Source: Acidiphilium iwatense | GTDB taxonomy: Bacteria; Pseudomonadota; Alphaproteobacteria; Acetobacterales; Acetobacteraceae | Direction of reading: 5' to 3' | Length of the DNA: 64,000 bases | Assembly (NCBI RefSeq): GCF_021556475.1 | Contig: NZ_JAKGBZ010000013.1 | Span: 1 to 64,000, forward strand | Part shown: positions 27,173-36,866 of the stretch, piece by piece | Layout: each line of letters starts with the position of its first letter | Numbering within the stretch: the first letter of the stretch is position 1 | Program-made: the position numbers and the translations under genes | Notes under the pieces: generated by a model | The model's input: only the letters and a program-made list of their open reading frames with translations | Databases searched by the model: none | Told to the model about the DNA's origin: nothing

Positions 27173-28489
27173 CTATCCCAGCCGGTCGGGCACGATCTCG
27201 TCGCGCCATAGATCTTCGATGCCTTGCCGCATCCTGATCACATGGGGCGTTCCACGCTCGATCAAGAGCTGCGCGGCGAAGGGCCGTCCATTATAGGTGC
27301 TGCTCATCGCCGCCCCATAGGCACCGGCATCGAGGATCGCGACCAGCGCGCCGGGTGCGAGCTCCGGCAGCGCATAATCGCCGAACCGGTCGCTGCTCTC
27401 GCACACCGGCCCGACCACCTCGGCGGGATGCGCGACGCCGGCGGCATCCACGGCACTCACCGGCACGATGCCGTGCCGCGCGTCGTACAAGGCCGGGCGC
27501 AGCAGATCGTTCATCCCGGCATCGAGCACCACGAAACGTTGTTGCGCCGTGCGCTTGACCAGGGTTACCCGTGCCAGCAGCAGCCCCGCCGGTCCCACCA
27601 GCCAGCGGCCTGGTTCGACGATCAGCTCCAACCCCCGGTTGCCCGCCACGCGCCGCACCATCGACGCGTAGGGGGGCAGCGCGAACGCAATGCCGTCGTC
27701 ATAGGGAATCCCAAATCCGCCGCCGAGGTCGAGCCGGGTGACCGCAACCCCGTCGGCGCGCAGCGCATCGATCAGATCGAGCACGCGCCGGTACGCCGCC
27801 TCGAACGGCTCGGGCGAAAAAATCTGGCTGCCGATATGGGTGGAGAACCCGCAAGGCGCGATGCCGGCCAGCGCCGCGGCATGACGATAGAGCGATACCG
27901 CATCGCTATAGGCGATACCGAATTTATCGCCCGCCCGCCCGGTGCTGATCTTGTCATGCGCCCCGGCTTCGATATCGGGGTTCACCCGCAGCGAAACCGG
28001 CGTCGTCCGTCCCATCGCGGATGCGATTGCCGAAATCATGCCGAGTTCTTCCGCGCTCTCGACGTTGATCTGGCCGATCCCGGCGCCGATCGCCCGTTCG
28101 ATCTCGTCAGACCGTTTGCCGACGCCCGAGAACACCATCGCTCCCGGCGCGATGCCGGCGGCTTCGGCGCGAGCGAATTCGCCTGTGCTGGTCACATCGG
28201 CGCCCGCGCCGTCCATGCGCAGGACCGACAGGATCGCCAGATGGTCGTTCGCCTTCACCGCGTAGCGGATCGCGGGCGCCAGCCCTTCGGCGGCGAAGGC
28301 GTCGCGCAAGGTCGCGAGCCGCGCGCGCAGCGTGTCGGCGCCGTAAACCCAGCACGGCGTGCCGTGCTCCGCCGCGATCGCGGCTAGCGGAACATCCTCG
28401 AAACCCAGCCCGGCCATTGCGTTCCAGGCCAGACCCGGCCTTGCAGCGATCAGCCGGTGCCATTCCCGATCGCGCGCGAGAGCGTCCAT
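27173..28489 (-). CDS. lysA: Diaminopimelate decarboxylase
   Basis: A 438-residue PLP enzyme (fold type III, alanine-racemase-like barrel) that makes L-lysine from meso-diaminopimelate. The PLP lysine is in RYAVKAN near residue 70, HIGSQI lies in the middle, and the glycine-rich phosphate loop is DLGGGFGIPY. The substrate-binding VCESSDRFG is near residue 365. The start at MDALARDREWHR lies two bases after the lptM stop. lysA is third in a tightly coupled order argH-lptM-lysA-DUF4175. Confidence 0.96.
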   Translation of the reverse strand: MDALARDREWHRLIAARPGLAWNAMAGLGFEDVPLAAIAAEHGTPCWVYGADTLRARLATLRDAFAAEGLAPAIRYAVKANDHLAILSVLRMDGAGADVTSTGEFARAEAAGIAPGAMVFSGVGKRSDEIERAIGAGIGQINVESAEELGMISAIASAMGRTTPVSLRVNPDIEAGAHDKISTGRAGDKFGIAYSDAVSLYRHAAALAGIAPCGFSTHIGSQIFSPEPFEAAYRRVLDLIDALRADGVAVTRLDLGGGFGIPYDDGIAFALPPYASMVRRVAGNRGLELIVEPGRWLVGPAGLLLARVTLVKRTAQQRFVVLDAGMNDLLRPALYDARHGIVPVSAVDAAGVAHPAEVVGPVCESSDRFGDYALPELAPGALVAILDAGAYGAAMSSTYNGRPFAAQLLIERGTPHVIRMRQGIEDLWRDEIVPDRLG

Positions 28490-28491
28490 CG

Positions 28492-28620
28492 TCAGTTCGA
28501 TGGATACTGGTGCGGATAGGTGATCGCGCTCGCCGGGCCGGGCGGCGAGGGGGCACCCGCCCGACCGCAGGACGCCAGAGCAAGACAGGCGAGCAGGGCA
28601 AGCAATAGAACCGGCCTCAT
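28492..28620 (-). CDS. lptM: Small lipoprotein, LptM/YifL type
   Basis: A 42-residue lipoprotein: a short hydrophobic signal, the lipobox LASC at residues 15-18, then a proline-rich tail. Small lipoproteins between argH and lysA are common in Alphaproteobacteria and are now named LptM, after the protein that helps LptD mature in the outer membrane. The start overlaps the argH stop by four bases. Assignment rests on size, lipobox and position, since little else can be conserved in so short a protein. Confidence 0.75.
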   Translation of the reverse strand: MRPVLLLALLACLALASCGRAGAPSPPGPASAITYPHQYPSN

Positions 28621-30065
28621 GCCAGGGCCTCCAGCCACCGCGCGGCCTCGCGCGCGACATTCTCCGGCGCGGTGCCACCCTGGGCGCTGCGCGCGGCGAC
28701 CGAAGCCTCGACGGTCAGCACCTCGAACACTTTTTCCGTGATGCGCGGCTCGATCTCCTGCATTGCCGCCAGCGGCAAATCCGCCAGCTCCAGCCCGCGA
28801 GCCTCGGCCGCGCTCACGATCCGGCCGGTCGCGTGATGCGCGGTGCGGAACGGCAGACCGAGTTCGCGCACCAGATAATCGGCGAGATCGGTCGCGGTCG
28901 CGTAATCCGCCCCCGCCGCCGCGCGCATCCGCGCCGGGTCCGGCTGCATGTCGCGCACCATCCCCGCCATCGCCGCGAGCACCAGTTCGGCGGCATCGGC
29001 GGCGTCGAACACCGCCTCCTTGTCCTCCTGCATGTCCTTGGCATAGGCGAGCGGCAGGCCCTTCATCACCGTGAGCAAGCCGGTCAGCGCGCCGAAAATC
29101 CGCCCGGTTTTGGCGCGGGCCAGCTCCGCCGCGTCCGGGTTGCGCTTCTGCGGCATGATCGAGGAGCCGGTGGTGAACGCGTCCGACAGCCGCACAAATC
29201 GATAGGGTGCGCTGGTCCAGATCACGATTTCCTCGGCGAAGCGCGAGAGATGCATCGCCAGGATCGACAGCGCCGCGAGAAACTCGATCGCGAAATCCCG
29301 GTCGGACACCGAATCGAGCGAGTTCGCGGTGGGCCGGTCGAAGCCGAGCGTTCGCGCGGTCATCGCCCGGTCGATCGGGAAGGTGGTGCCGGCCAGCGCG
29401 GCCGCCCCCAGCGGGCATTCGTTCAGCCGAACCCGGCAATCGGCGAGCCGGCCCCGGTCGCGCGCGAGCATTTCCACATAGGCGAGCAGGTGATGCCCGA
29501 ACGTCACCGGCTGGGCGGTCTGCAGATGGGTGAAACCGGGCATGATCGTCGCGGCATGTTCCGCCGCGCGCCCGGCCAGGGCGCGCATCAGATCGCGCAA
29601 CTGCCCGTCCAGCGCATCGACCGCCGCGCGCACCCAGAGCCGGAAATCGGTCGCCACCTGGTCGTTGCGGCTGCGCCCGGTGTGCAGCCTACGCCCGGCC
29701 TCGCCGATATGGCCGACCAGCCAGGCCTCGATATTGGTGTGGATGTCCTCCAGCGCCGGATCGAAGGTGAATTTCTGCTCCGCGATCGCGGCACCGATTT
29801 CGCTCAGACCCTGGCGGATCGCCGCTTCGTCGGCCTCGGAAATGATGCCCTGCTTCGCCAGCATCGCCGCATGGGCGAGGCTTCCGGCAATATCCTCGCG
29901 CCACAGCCGGTAATCGAAACCGATCGAGGCGTTGATCGCCTGCATGATCGCGGCGGGGCCTTCGGCGAACCGGCCGCCCCATTGCAGATTGGCCCATTGC
30001 AGCCGGGCGGATGCCGCGCCAGAGATGGGGGGAGGCATATCGGTTTTCGGAGTTCGGCGGTCCAT
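28617..30065 (-). CDS. argH: Argininosuccinate lyase
   Basis: A 482-residue fumarase/aspartase-superfamily enzyme that splits argininosuccinate into arginine and fumarate. GGRF near the N-terminus, HTGRSRNDQ, and the signature [12 protein letters not shown] with the catalytic serine loop are all visible. The start at MDRRTPKTD overlaps, in opposite direction, the start codon of the TlpA-like gene. MPPPISG at 30038 is an alternative that would leave a 25-base gap. argG is encoded on the other strand 0.7 kb away, so the last two steps of arginine synthesis are neighbours. Confidence 0.96.
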   Translation of the reverse strand: MDRRTPKTDMPPPISGAASARLQWANLQWGGRFAEGPAAIMQAINASIGFDYRLWREDIAGSLAHAAMLAKQGIISEADEAAIRQGLSEIGAAIAEQKFTFDPALEDIHTNIEAWLVGHIGEAGRRLHTGRSRNDQVATDFRLWVRAAVDALDGQLRDLMRALAGRAAEHAATIMPGFTHLQTAQPVTFGHHLLAYVEMLARDRGRLADCRVRLNECPLGAAALAGTTFPIDRAMTARTLGFDRPTANSLDSVSDRDFAIEFLAALSILAMHLSRFAEEIVIWTSAPYRFVRLSDAFTTGSSIMPQKRNPDAAELARAKTGRIFGALTGLLTVMKGLPLAYAKDMQEDKEAVFDAADAAELVLAAMAGMVRDMQPDPARMRAAAGADYATATDLADYLVRELGLPFRTAHHATGRIVSAAEARGLELADLPLAAMQEIEPRITEKVFEVLTVEASVAARSAQGGTAPENVAREAARWLEALA

Positions 30066-30657
30066 GGCACTCACATTATCTCGGCGGCATTTCGCGGCAA
30101 TCGGCGCGGGTCTGGCAGCGCCAGGATTAGCTTCGCTGGCCGGGTTCGGCAAATCCGCCCGTGCTTCGGACCTGCCCGACGCGGCTGGCGCGCTCGGCGA
30201 GATCATGCCGGTGCCGCCGCCGCCGTTTCACTTCATGAACGCGGGTGGGCGGCGCCTCACCCTCGCGCATTATCGCGGCGAGGGGCTGGTGGTGAATTTC
30301 TGGGCGACCTGGTGCGGCCCCTGCACCCGCGAATTGCCCACGCTCGCGGCCTTGAACAAGGTGCTGCTGCCCGACGGGATCAGGGTTCTGCCGATTTCGG
30401 TCGATTCAAGCGGCGCGCGCGCGGTCGAGCCCTATTACGCGAAGCATCATATCGAGGGGTTGCCGGTGCTGGTCGACCCTTCGTCGAGCGCGCTGGCGGC
30501 GTTTCATGTCGACGGCATTCCGCTCACCGTTCTGATCGACCGAAAGGGCGACATGGTCGCCCGGCTGGAAGGCGCGGGCGACTGGAACACGCCGGCAACC
30601 GCCGCCAAGGTCCGCCGGCTGGTCGGCGGCGCGAAACCGCCGGTCACGCAAACCTGA
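30064..30657 (+). CDS. tlpA: TlpA-like thiol:disulfide oxidoreductase with Tat signal
   Basis: A 197-residue thioredoxin-fold protein. The N-terminus has a twin-arginine signal, [10 protein letters not shown], with a following hydrophobic stretch and an ASD-like cleavage site near residue 35. The active-site pair is in WATWCGPC at about residues 81-88. Such proteins reduce disulfides in the periplasm, for example in cytochrome c or copper-site assembly. Tat export instead of Sec is notable for the fold. The divergent argH-tlpA arrangement is frequent in Alphaproteobacteria. Its ATG and that of argH share two bases. Confidence 0.9.
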   Translation: MALTLSRRHFAAIGAGLAAPGLASLAGFGKSARASDLPDAAGALGEIMPVPPPPFHFMNAGGRRLTLAHYRGEGLVVNFWATWCGPCTRELPTLAALNKVLLPDGIRVLPISVDSSGARAVEPYYAKHHIEGLPVLVDPSSSALAAFHVDGIPLTVLIDRKGDMVARLEGAGDWNTPATAAKVRRLVGGAKPPVTQT

Positions 30658-30720
30658 TCCGCGCTTGGCAGAGCGTCAGCCGGCTGATAGGTCGCGTCCC
30701 AGCCGAGGAGAATTGTTGCG

Positions 30721-31950
30721 ATGGCCGACAAGAGTGTGAAGAAAGTGGTGCTCGCCTATTCGGGCGGGCTGGATACCAGCGTCATCCTCCGCTGGCTGCA
30801 GACCGAATACAACGCCGAGGTGGTCACCTTCACCGCCGATCTCGGCCAGGGCGAGGAACTCGAACCCGCGCGCCGCAAGGCCGAATTGTTCGGCATCAAG
30901 GAGATTTTCGTCGAGGATCTCCGCGAAACCTTCACTGCCGACTTCGTGTTCCCGATGTTCCGCGCCAATGCGCTCTACGAGGGCCAGTATCTGCTCGGCA
31001 CCTCGATCGCCCGCCCGCTGATCGCCCAGCGCCAGATCGAAATCGCCGAAGCGGTCGGGGCCGACGCGGTGGCGCACGGCGCGACCGGCAAGGGCAACGA
31101 TCAGGTGCGCTTCGAACTCGCCTATTACGCGCTCAAGCCCGACGTGAAGGTGATCGCGCCGTGGCGCGAATGGAGCCTGACCAGCCGGACCAGGCTGCTC
31201 GAATTCGCCGAGGCCCATCAAATCCCGATCAGCAAGGACAAGCGCGGCGAGGCTCCGTTTTCGGTCGACGCCAACCTGCTGCACTCCTCCTCGGAGGGCA
31301 AAATCCTCGAAGATCCGGCCCAGGAACCCGATGAGATCGTCTATCAGCGCACCATCAGCCCGGAAGCCGCGCCCGATATCGCGACCGAGATCAGCATCGA
31401 TTTTGCCGAAGGCGATCCGGTCGGCCTGAACGGCGAAACCCTGTCGCCGGCAACCCTGCTCACCCGGCTGAACGCGCTGGGGCGCGACAACGGGATCGGC
31501 CGGCTCGACCTGGTGGAAAACCGTTTCGTCGGGATGAAATCGCGCGGCGTCTATGAAACCCCCGGCGGCACCATCCTGCTCGCGGCACATCGCGCGATCG
31601 AAAGCATCACCCTGGATCGCGAAGCGGCGCATCTCAAGGACAGTCTGATGCCGCGCTACGCTGAGCTGATCTATAACGGGTTCTGGTTCTCCCCGGAGCG
31701 CCGGATGCTCCAGGCTTTGATCGACACCAGCCAGCATTCGGTGGCGGGCCGCGTGCGGCTCAAACTCTACAAGGGTAACGTGATCGTCACCGGGCGGGAG
31801 AGTCCGAACTCGCTGTATTCGGCCCGCATGGTGACGTTCGAGGACGACCAGGGCGCCTACAACCAGCAGGACGCCGCCGGATTCATCAAGCTGAACGCGC
31901 TGCGCCTGCGGCTCGGCGCCGCCGTGGGCCGCCGAGGCGGAGCATTGTAG
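30721..31950 (+). CDS. argG: Argininosuccinate synthase
   Basis: A 409-residue ligase that joins citrulline and aspartate with ATP. The N-terminal ATP-pyrophosphatase motif AYSGGLDTS and the later GATGKGNDQ are intact, followed by the C-terminal multimerisation domain. The ribosome-binding site GAGGAGAA lies just upstream. Its stop is two bases from the stop of the convergent DJ-1/PfpI gene. Substrate pathway and length are standard. Confidence 0.98.
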   Translation: MADKSVKKVVLAYSGGLDTSVILRWLQTEYNAEVVTFTADLGQGEELEPARRKAELFGIKEIFVEDLRETFTADFVFPMFRANALYEGQYLLGTSIARPLIAQRQIEIAEAVGADAVAHGATGKGNDQVRFELAYYALKPDVKVIAPWREWSLTSRTRLLEFAEAHQIPISKDKRGEAPFSVDANLLHSSSEGKILEDPAQEPDEIVYQRTISPEAAPDIATEISIDFAEGDPVGLNGETLSPATLLTRLNALGRDNGIGRLDLVENRFVGMKSRGVYETPGGTILLAAHRAIESITLDREAAHLKDSLMPRYAELIYNGFWFSPERRMLQALIDTSQHSVAGRVRLKLYKGNVIVTGRESPNSLYSARMVTFEDDQGAYNQQDAAGFIKLNALRLRLGAAVGRRGGAL

Positions 31951-31952
31951 GG

Positions 31953-32654
31953 CTACGCCGCCTTGGTCTGCTTCGCCTTCAGCGCGGTGATCACCGCCTG
32001 AGCCAGGGGTTCGGAGGATTTCGGGTTCTGCCCGGTCAGCAGATTGCCGTCCTCCATGATGTGCGGGGTGAAATCGGGACCGACCGAGACCTGCGCGCCG
32101 AGACCGCGCAGCGTGGTTTCCAGCAGGAACGGCACCTTGTCGTCCAGATGCACCGCGCGCTCCTCGCTGTCGGAAAAGCAGGTGATCGAGCGGCCCTTGA
32201 TCAGCGGCGACCCGTCGAGACGGGTCACGCCGATGAACCCGGCCGGCCCGTGACACACCGAGGCGACGATCTTGCCCGCGTCCAGCATGGTGGCGATCAG
32301 TGTCGCGAGGACGGGATTGTTCGGAAAATCCCACATCGTGCCATGGCCGCCGGGCAGGAAAATCGCCTCGAAATCACCCGGATCGACACTGGTGGCGGGC
32401 TTGCTGTGATGCGCCGCCTCGATCGCGGCGGGATCGTCGTGGAAGCGCCGGACCGGCTCGGGCAGCGGCGTTTCGGCGAGGCTTCTGGCGTCGATCGGCA
32501 CCTCGCCGCCGCGGATCGAGGCGAGCGCGACCTGGTACCCGGCATCGGCGAAGGCGCAATACGGCGCCGCGAGCTCTTCGTACCACACGCCGGTCGCGTC
32601 GTCGGTGCCCGGAATGCTGGTATGCGACGTGGTGACGATAAGAATCTTGCCCAT
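31953..32654 (-). CDS. DJ-1/PfpI family protein (class I glutamine amidotransferase-like)
   Basis: A 233-residue protein with the nucleophile elbow VASVCHGPAGF, which holds the reactive cysteine, and the glutamate-bearing FLPGGHGTMWD. Members of this branch (HchA/Hsp31-like) include glyoxalase III enzymes, which turn methylglyoxal into lactate, and other stress proteins. The start at MGKILIVTTS is supported by AGGAGGT at the right distance. No signal peptide is present. It stands alone, convergent with argG. Confidence 0.9.
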   Translation of the reverse strand: MGKILIVTTSHTSIPGTDDATGVWYEELAAPYCAFADAGYQVALASIRGGEVPIDARSLAETPLPEPVRRFHDDPAAIEAAHHSKPATSVDPGDFEAIFLPGGHGTMWDFPNNPVLATLIATMLDAGKIVASVCHGPAGFIGVTRLDGSPLIKGRSITCFSDSEERAVHLDDKVPFLLETTLRGLGAQVSVGPDFTPHIMEDGNLLTGQNPKSSEPLAQAVITALKAKQTKAA

Positions 32655-32809
32655 CCTGACCTCCTGACTGCACACTGACCGGAAGGTGGGGACCGGCGGG
32701 GCCGATTGCGAGCCGCCATCCCGGACCCGGATTCGGTTCGATGGTCGTCGAATTCGACGGATGCCTTATTTGATGTCAGCGTAATTCGACGATCGCGAAA
32801 GGCTTCTCG

Positions 32810-33208
32810 ATGCGCTATCCGGTTTGCCTGGCCTTGATCTGGCTGCTGCTGCCCGCCCTCGCCCTGGCGGATGGCGCGCCGCCGCCCGCGTTGTCCGCCG
32901 CCGCGCGACAGGCGATCGCCCGGCAGGCGGCGCAATTGCTCCGCGAGCCGGGCGTCACCCGTGTCGGGTTCTATGAAATGATCGTGAACCGCGCCGGCGC
33001 TATCGTCGCGGTCTCCGTCGCCCGGTCCTCGGGCAACACGGCGCTGGACCGGAAAATCCTTGCCCAGCTCCAGAAAGGCCATGTCAGGCAATTGCCGAAG
33101 AATTCGCCACCCATGGTCGCCTTCGTGCTGCCGGTCGCGTTCAAGAAGAACGGGCAGGTGACCGGCGCGGTTGCGAACAAAAAACTAAACAAGCCGGATC
33201 AGCCGTGA
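32810..33208 (+). CDS. Secreted TonB C-terminal domain-like small protein
   Basis: A 132-residue protein with a Sec signal peptide (hydrophobic LALIWLLLPALALA, cleaved near residue 20). The remaining hundred residues look like the TonB C-terminal fold: GVTRVGFYEMIVNRAGAIVA, followed by ALDRKILAQLQ and a closing strand. It lacks the TonB membrane anchor and proline-rich stretch, so it is a free periplasmic version. It is followed after 12 bases by the Mpo1-like gene. Function unknown. Confidence 0.7.
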   Translation: MRYPVCLALIWLLLPALALADGAPPPALSAAARQAIARQAAQLLREPGVTRVGFYEMIVNRAGAIVAVSVARSSGNTALDRKILAQLQKGHVRQLPKNSPPMVAFVLPVAFKKNGQVTGAVANKKLNKPDQP

Positions 33209-33220
33209 TATGAACCCGGC

Positions 33221-33676
33221 ATGGAAACGACCCTGCAGGCCAAGCTCGCACATTACGCGGAAAGCCATCGGGACCGGCGCAACGTCATCATCCATTGCAT
33301 CTGCGTGCCGGCCATCGTGTTCGCGGTGATCGGGCTGCTGATGGCGCTGAACATCCTCGTCGCCATCGCCGCGATGATCGTCGCGACCGTCTATTACGCC
33401 CGGATCGACCCGGATCGCGCGGTGGGCATCCGGGCGGCGGCGACCATGGCGGTGATGATGGTGGCGATGCTCGTCGTCTGGCTCGTGCTGGTGCCGCCGG
33501 GCGAGCGGCTCGCGGCGGCGGTGGCGATTTTCGTGCTCGCCTGGATCGGCCAGTTCGTCGGCCATCATCTGGAGGGGCGGAAACCCTCGTTTTTCGACGA
33601 TCTTCGCTATCTTCTGGTCGGCCCGCTCTTCGTCGCCCATGAATTGACCCCGAGCCGCAAGGCAGCTTGGCGATAG
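33221..33676 (+). CDS. Mpo1-like (DUF962) membrane protein
   Basis: A 151-residue protein with three or four hydrophobic helices. HRDRRNVIIHCICVP near the start and GHHLEGRKPSFFDD near the end are the conserved histidine-containing motifs of the YGL010w/DUF962 family. The yeast member Mpo1 is an iron-dependent dioxygenase in the alpha-oxidation of 2-hydroxy fatty acids. A lipid role is a guess by homology. It is probably co-transcribed with the preceding TonB-like gene. Confidence 0.88.
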   Translation: METTLQAKLAHYAESHRDRRNVIIHCICVPAIVFAVIGLLMALNILVAIAAMIVATVYYARIDPDRAVGIRAAATMAVMMVAMLVVWLVLVPPGERLAAAVAIFVLAWIGQFVGHHLEGRKPSFFDDLRYLLVGPLFVAHELTPSRKAAWR

Positions 33677-33762
33677 CCGGCCCCGCGGCGTTGCCACATT
33701 TCGACCCTGCGCCGGCCATGATTCGTGCCTATCTGATGGGTGGTTCGATGGAGGAGAAGACC

Positions 33763-34152
33763 ATGACCATGAGCATGAACGCACGGCGCGCGCGCCGGAT
33801 CGGCCTGACCGGAGCGGTGATCGTGACCGCGCTCGGGCTGGCCGGCTGCACCAACCCCTATAGCCCGACCCAAAGGGCGCTCGGCGGCGGTGCGATCGGC
33901 GCCGGTGCGGGTGCCGCGATCGGGGCAGCGACCGGCGGCAGCCCGGCGGCCGGCGCGCTGATCGGCGGCGCCGTGGGTGCGCTCGGCGGCGCGCTGACCA
34001 CGCCGCAACCGCCACCGCCCGGCTATTACAATGGCGGTAACGGCAATCAGGGCGGCTATTACAATAACAACCCGCCTCCGCCGCCGCCCGGCTATTACAA
34101 TAATAACCCGCCGCCGCCGCCCGGCTATTACAATGGCGGGCCTGGTTACTGA
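33763..34152 (+). CDS. Glycine-zipper lipoprotein with PPPPGYYN repeats
   Basis: A 129-residue lipoprotein. The signal ends in the lipobox LAGC near residue 24. A glycine-zipper segment, GGGAIGAGAGAAIGAATGG, can insert in or span the outer membrane. The tail holds three copies of a proline-rich unit ending PGYYN, visible as near-identical tandem repeats at about 34010-34140. The start at MTMSMNARR follows GGAGGA at seven bases. It is of the SlyB/OmpA-like glycine-zipper type; function unknown. Confidence 0.75.
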   Translation: MTMSMNARRARRIGLTGAVIVTALGLAGCTNPYSPTQRALGGGAIGAGAGAAIGAATGGSPAAGALIGGAVGALGGALTTPQPPPPGYYNGGNGNQGGYYNNNPPPPPPGYYNNNPPPPPGYYNGGPGY

Positions 34153-34211
34153 TCACCGATTCCGGCGCCCTCACGGTGGACCTGGCCGCGGGGGCGCGGT
34201 CTAATCGGCGG

Positions 34212-36278
34212 ATGAACGACATCGCCGAATTCGACGACCCCTATCTCTGGCTCGAGGAGATCGATGGTGACCGCGCTGTCGCCTGGGTCGAGGCGCAGAA
34301 CCGGCGCACCTGCGAACGGCTCTGCGATGCCGGTTTCGACACCGACAAAGCCGCGCTGACCGCGATTTACGACGCCGACACGCGCATCCCCGCCATCGTC
34401 CAGCGCGGCGGACAGGTCTATAATTTCTGGACCGATACCGGCCACAAGCGCGGCGTCTGGCGGCGCACGACGCTCGACGACTACCGGCACGAAACGCCGA
34501 ATTGGGACATCCTGCTCGATCTCGACGAACTCTGCGACAGGGAGAGCCAAAGCTGGGTCTGGCACGGCGCGCAAACCCTGCCACCCGCCCATGACCGGGC
34601 GTTGATCCATCTGTCGGCCGGAGGGTCGGACGCCGGAATGCTGCGCGAATTCGACCTTGCCGCACGGCGTTTCACGAGCGATGGATTTACCGTGCCGGTC
34701 GCCAAAACCTCGGCGGTCTGGGACGATCCCGACACGATCCTGATCGCGACAGCCCATGGCGGCGATACCACCGAATCGGGCTATGCCCGCACGGTGCGGC
34801 GCTGGCGGCGCGGCACCCGGCTGGAAGACGCGCCCATCGTGTTCGAGGTCGAGCCGACCGACATAGCCGCTTCGGTCTATCGGAGCCATGATCCGGCGCA
34901 CCGTTTCACGCTGTTCGTCCGAACCATCGAATTCTATCGGGCGGAGTATCATTATCAGCCGGACGGGGGCCCGCGCGTGAAACTCGATCTTCCGATCGAT
35001 GCCGATATCGATATCGGGCACCGGCGAATGCTGGTCCGCCTCCGGTCGGAATGGATTATCAACGAAAAGACGTTCGCGGCGGGCAGCCTTCTTGCCATCA
35101 CCATCGAAAACTTCCTTGCCGGGTCGCACGATTTCGCGGCGATTTATGCGCCGGGCGCACGGCGTGCGCTCGAAAGCTGGGTCAATCTCAAATTTTGCAT
35201 CGTGCTCGCGATTCTCGACAATGTCGCGAGCACGATCGAATTCGCCGATGCGGAAGATGGCTGGCGGCACCGTCCGATCGAAGGTTTGCCGGCGAACAGT
35301 GCCGTTCATGTGCGGCAACTCGCACCGGATGACCCCGAGTCCGAGACGCTTCTGTTCGATGTGGGCGGATTTCTCGCGCCCGATGCGCTGATGCTCGGCG
35401 GCCCGGACGCGAAGCCGGAGGTGCTGAAGCGCCTGCCGCCGCAGTTCGACGCATCGGGCCTGGAGGTGCGGCAATATGAAGCCACCGCGCGGGACGGCAC
35501 GGCGATTCCGTATTTCGTCGTCAGCCCCGACGCGCCGCCGCCGGAAGGTGGCTGGCCGGTCTATCTTACCGGCTATGGCGGGTTCGAGGTATCGCTGACG
35601 CCCGGTTATCTCGCGGCTCAGGGCGCGCTGTGGTGCGCGAAAGGCGGCGCATTCGTGCAGGCGAACATTCGCGGCGGCGGCGAATTCGGCCCGGACTGGC
35701 ACAAGGCGGGCATTCGCGAGGGCAAAAAGGTTGCCCAGGACGATTTCGCCGCCGTCGCCGCCGATCTTGTGGAACGCGGCCTTGCGCGGCCCTCCCGCAT
35801 CCTCGGTTCCGGCGGCAGCAATGGCGGGCTGCTGGTCGGCAATATGCTGACAAGGCATCCCGAGGCGTTTGGCGCGATATTGTGCGCGGTGCCGCTGCTC
35901 GACATGAAGCGCTACACCAAGCTGCTCGCCGGGCACTCCTGGATCGCGGAATATGGCGACCCGGACAAACCCGAGGACTGGGCATTCCTGCGGGAAATTT
36001 CCCCCTATCAATTGGTCGAGCCAGGGCGGAATTATCCGCCGGTGTTCATCAACACCACGCGGCGCGACGACCGGGTGCATCCGGGCCACGCGCGCAAGAT
36101 GGCCGCGACACTGCAGGCCATGGGCTATGACGCGCTCTATTATGAACAGGCGGAAGGCGGTCATGGCGCCGGGGCGGATGCCGCGCAGCGCGCCTTTTTT
36201 CATGCGCTCGGTTTCGCCTTCGCCCGCCGGACGGTCGGGGCAGGGATGTCAGGCGATTCGCGCGCGCCGACGCGATGA
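34212..36278 (+). CDS. Prolyl oligopeptidase family serine peptidase (S9A)
   Basis: A 688-residue S9A enzyme with an N-terminal beta-propeller and a C-terminal alpha/beta-hydrolase domain. Catalytic serine lies in GSGGSNGGLL, aspartate in RRDDRVHP and histidine in EGGHGAG. GGYGGF-like and ANIRGGGEFG segments are typical. No signal peptide is seen. It would hydrolyse short proline-containing peptides, or dibasic ones if like oligopeptidase B. The 3' end overlaps by 30 bases the convergent membrane protein gene. Confidence 0.93.
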   Translation: MNDIAEFDDPYLWLEEIDGDRAVAWVEAQNRRTCERLCDAGFDTDKAALTAIYDADTRIPAIVQRGGQVYNFWTDTGHKRGVWRRTTLDDYRHETPNWDILLDLDELCDRESQSWVWHGAQTLPPAHDRALIHLSAGGSDAGMLREFDLAARRFTSDGFTVPVAKTSAVWDDPDTILIATAHGGDTTESGYARTVRRWRRGTRLEDAPIVFEVEPTDIAASVYRSHDPAHRFTLFVRTIEFYRAEYHYQPDGGPRVKLDLPIDADIDIGHRRMLVRLRSEWIINEKTFAAGSLLAITIENFLAGSHDFAAIYAPGARRALESWVNLKFCIVLAILDNVASTIEFADAEDGWRHRPIEGLPANSAVHVRQLAPDDPESETLLFDVGGFLAPDALMLGGPDAKPEVLKRLPPQFDASGLEVRQYEATARDGTAIPYFVVSPDAPPPEGGWPVYLTGYGGFEVSLTPGYLAAQGALWCAKGGAFVQANIRGGGEFGPDWHKAGIREGKKVAQDDFAAVAADLVERGLARPSRILGSGGSNGGLLVGNMLTRHPEAFGAILCAVPLLDMKRYTKLLAGHSWIAEYGDPDKPEDWAFLREISPYQLVEPGRNYPPVFINTTRRDDRVHPGHARKMAATLQAMGYDALYYEQAEGGHGAGADAAQRAFFHALGFAFARRTVGAGMSGDSRAPTR

Positions 36279-36695
36279 TCCGCGCATCAGCAGCGGAAGG
36301 ATCAGCCCGACGCCGATACCCCAGCATCCGTTGATCAGGAACGACCGCTCGAACACGCCGGCAGCCAGGTTGTGCGACACCGGCAGCCCCTTGATCAGCG
36401 GTACGATGAAAATCCCGGTCAGCGCCGCCGCGACGCCGAGCCCGAGCCCGAGCACCCAGAGCGGCGCGCGCGGCAAGGCGGGCAGCACCAACCCGAACGC
36501 CGCGCCCCATACGCCGCCCCAGAAGCACATATCGAGAATCGCCGGCACGCCGAACGGCGGCACCGGGCCGGTCGGGTAGGGCGGCGGCATCATGCCGGCC
36601 AGATGCAAGGCTTCCCACATGCCTTGATGGAAGACGAGAACCGAGATCACCCCGGCGGCGAAGCCGAGGCAGAGGCGGGCGAAAGCGTTCGGCAT
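36249..36695 (-). CDS. Small conserved membrane protein, unknown function
   Basis: A 148-residue protein with four hydrophobic helices. It has a recognisable early motif FHQGMWEALHLAG and a mid-protein PPFGVPAILDMCFWGGVWG. I remember similar sequences in other Alphaproteobacteria without an assigned function. It overlaps the convergent S9A peptidase end by 30 bases, and a 171-base gap separates it from the next MFS gene. Confidence 0.75.
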   Translation of the reverse strand: MPNAFARLCLGFAAGVISVLVFHQGMWEALHLAGMMPPPYPTGPVPPFGVPAILDMCFWGGVWGAAFGLVLPALPRAPLWVLGLGLGVAAALTGIFIVPLIKGLPVSHNLAAGVFERSFLINGCWGIGVGLILPLLMRGSSRRRARIA

Positions 36696-36866
36696 GGCGC
36701 ACTCTCCGTTTTGCGCGATCGGCGCGGCTTGAAGCAGGATAACGCATCTTGCGCCGGATCATCATCGTGTGGGTAAAAATAATGGGATGGCGAATACTCC
36801 AGGGGACGCGGATGGTTTCCGCCTGTATGGTCCGGTTGCATCGACCGAGGGACCGGAGCCGCCGCC

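Noticed and set aside
34010-34146. Short repeats that might suggest a CRISPR array
   Set aside because: They are in-frame codons for the PPPPGYYN tail of a lipoprotein, with no spacers.
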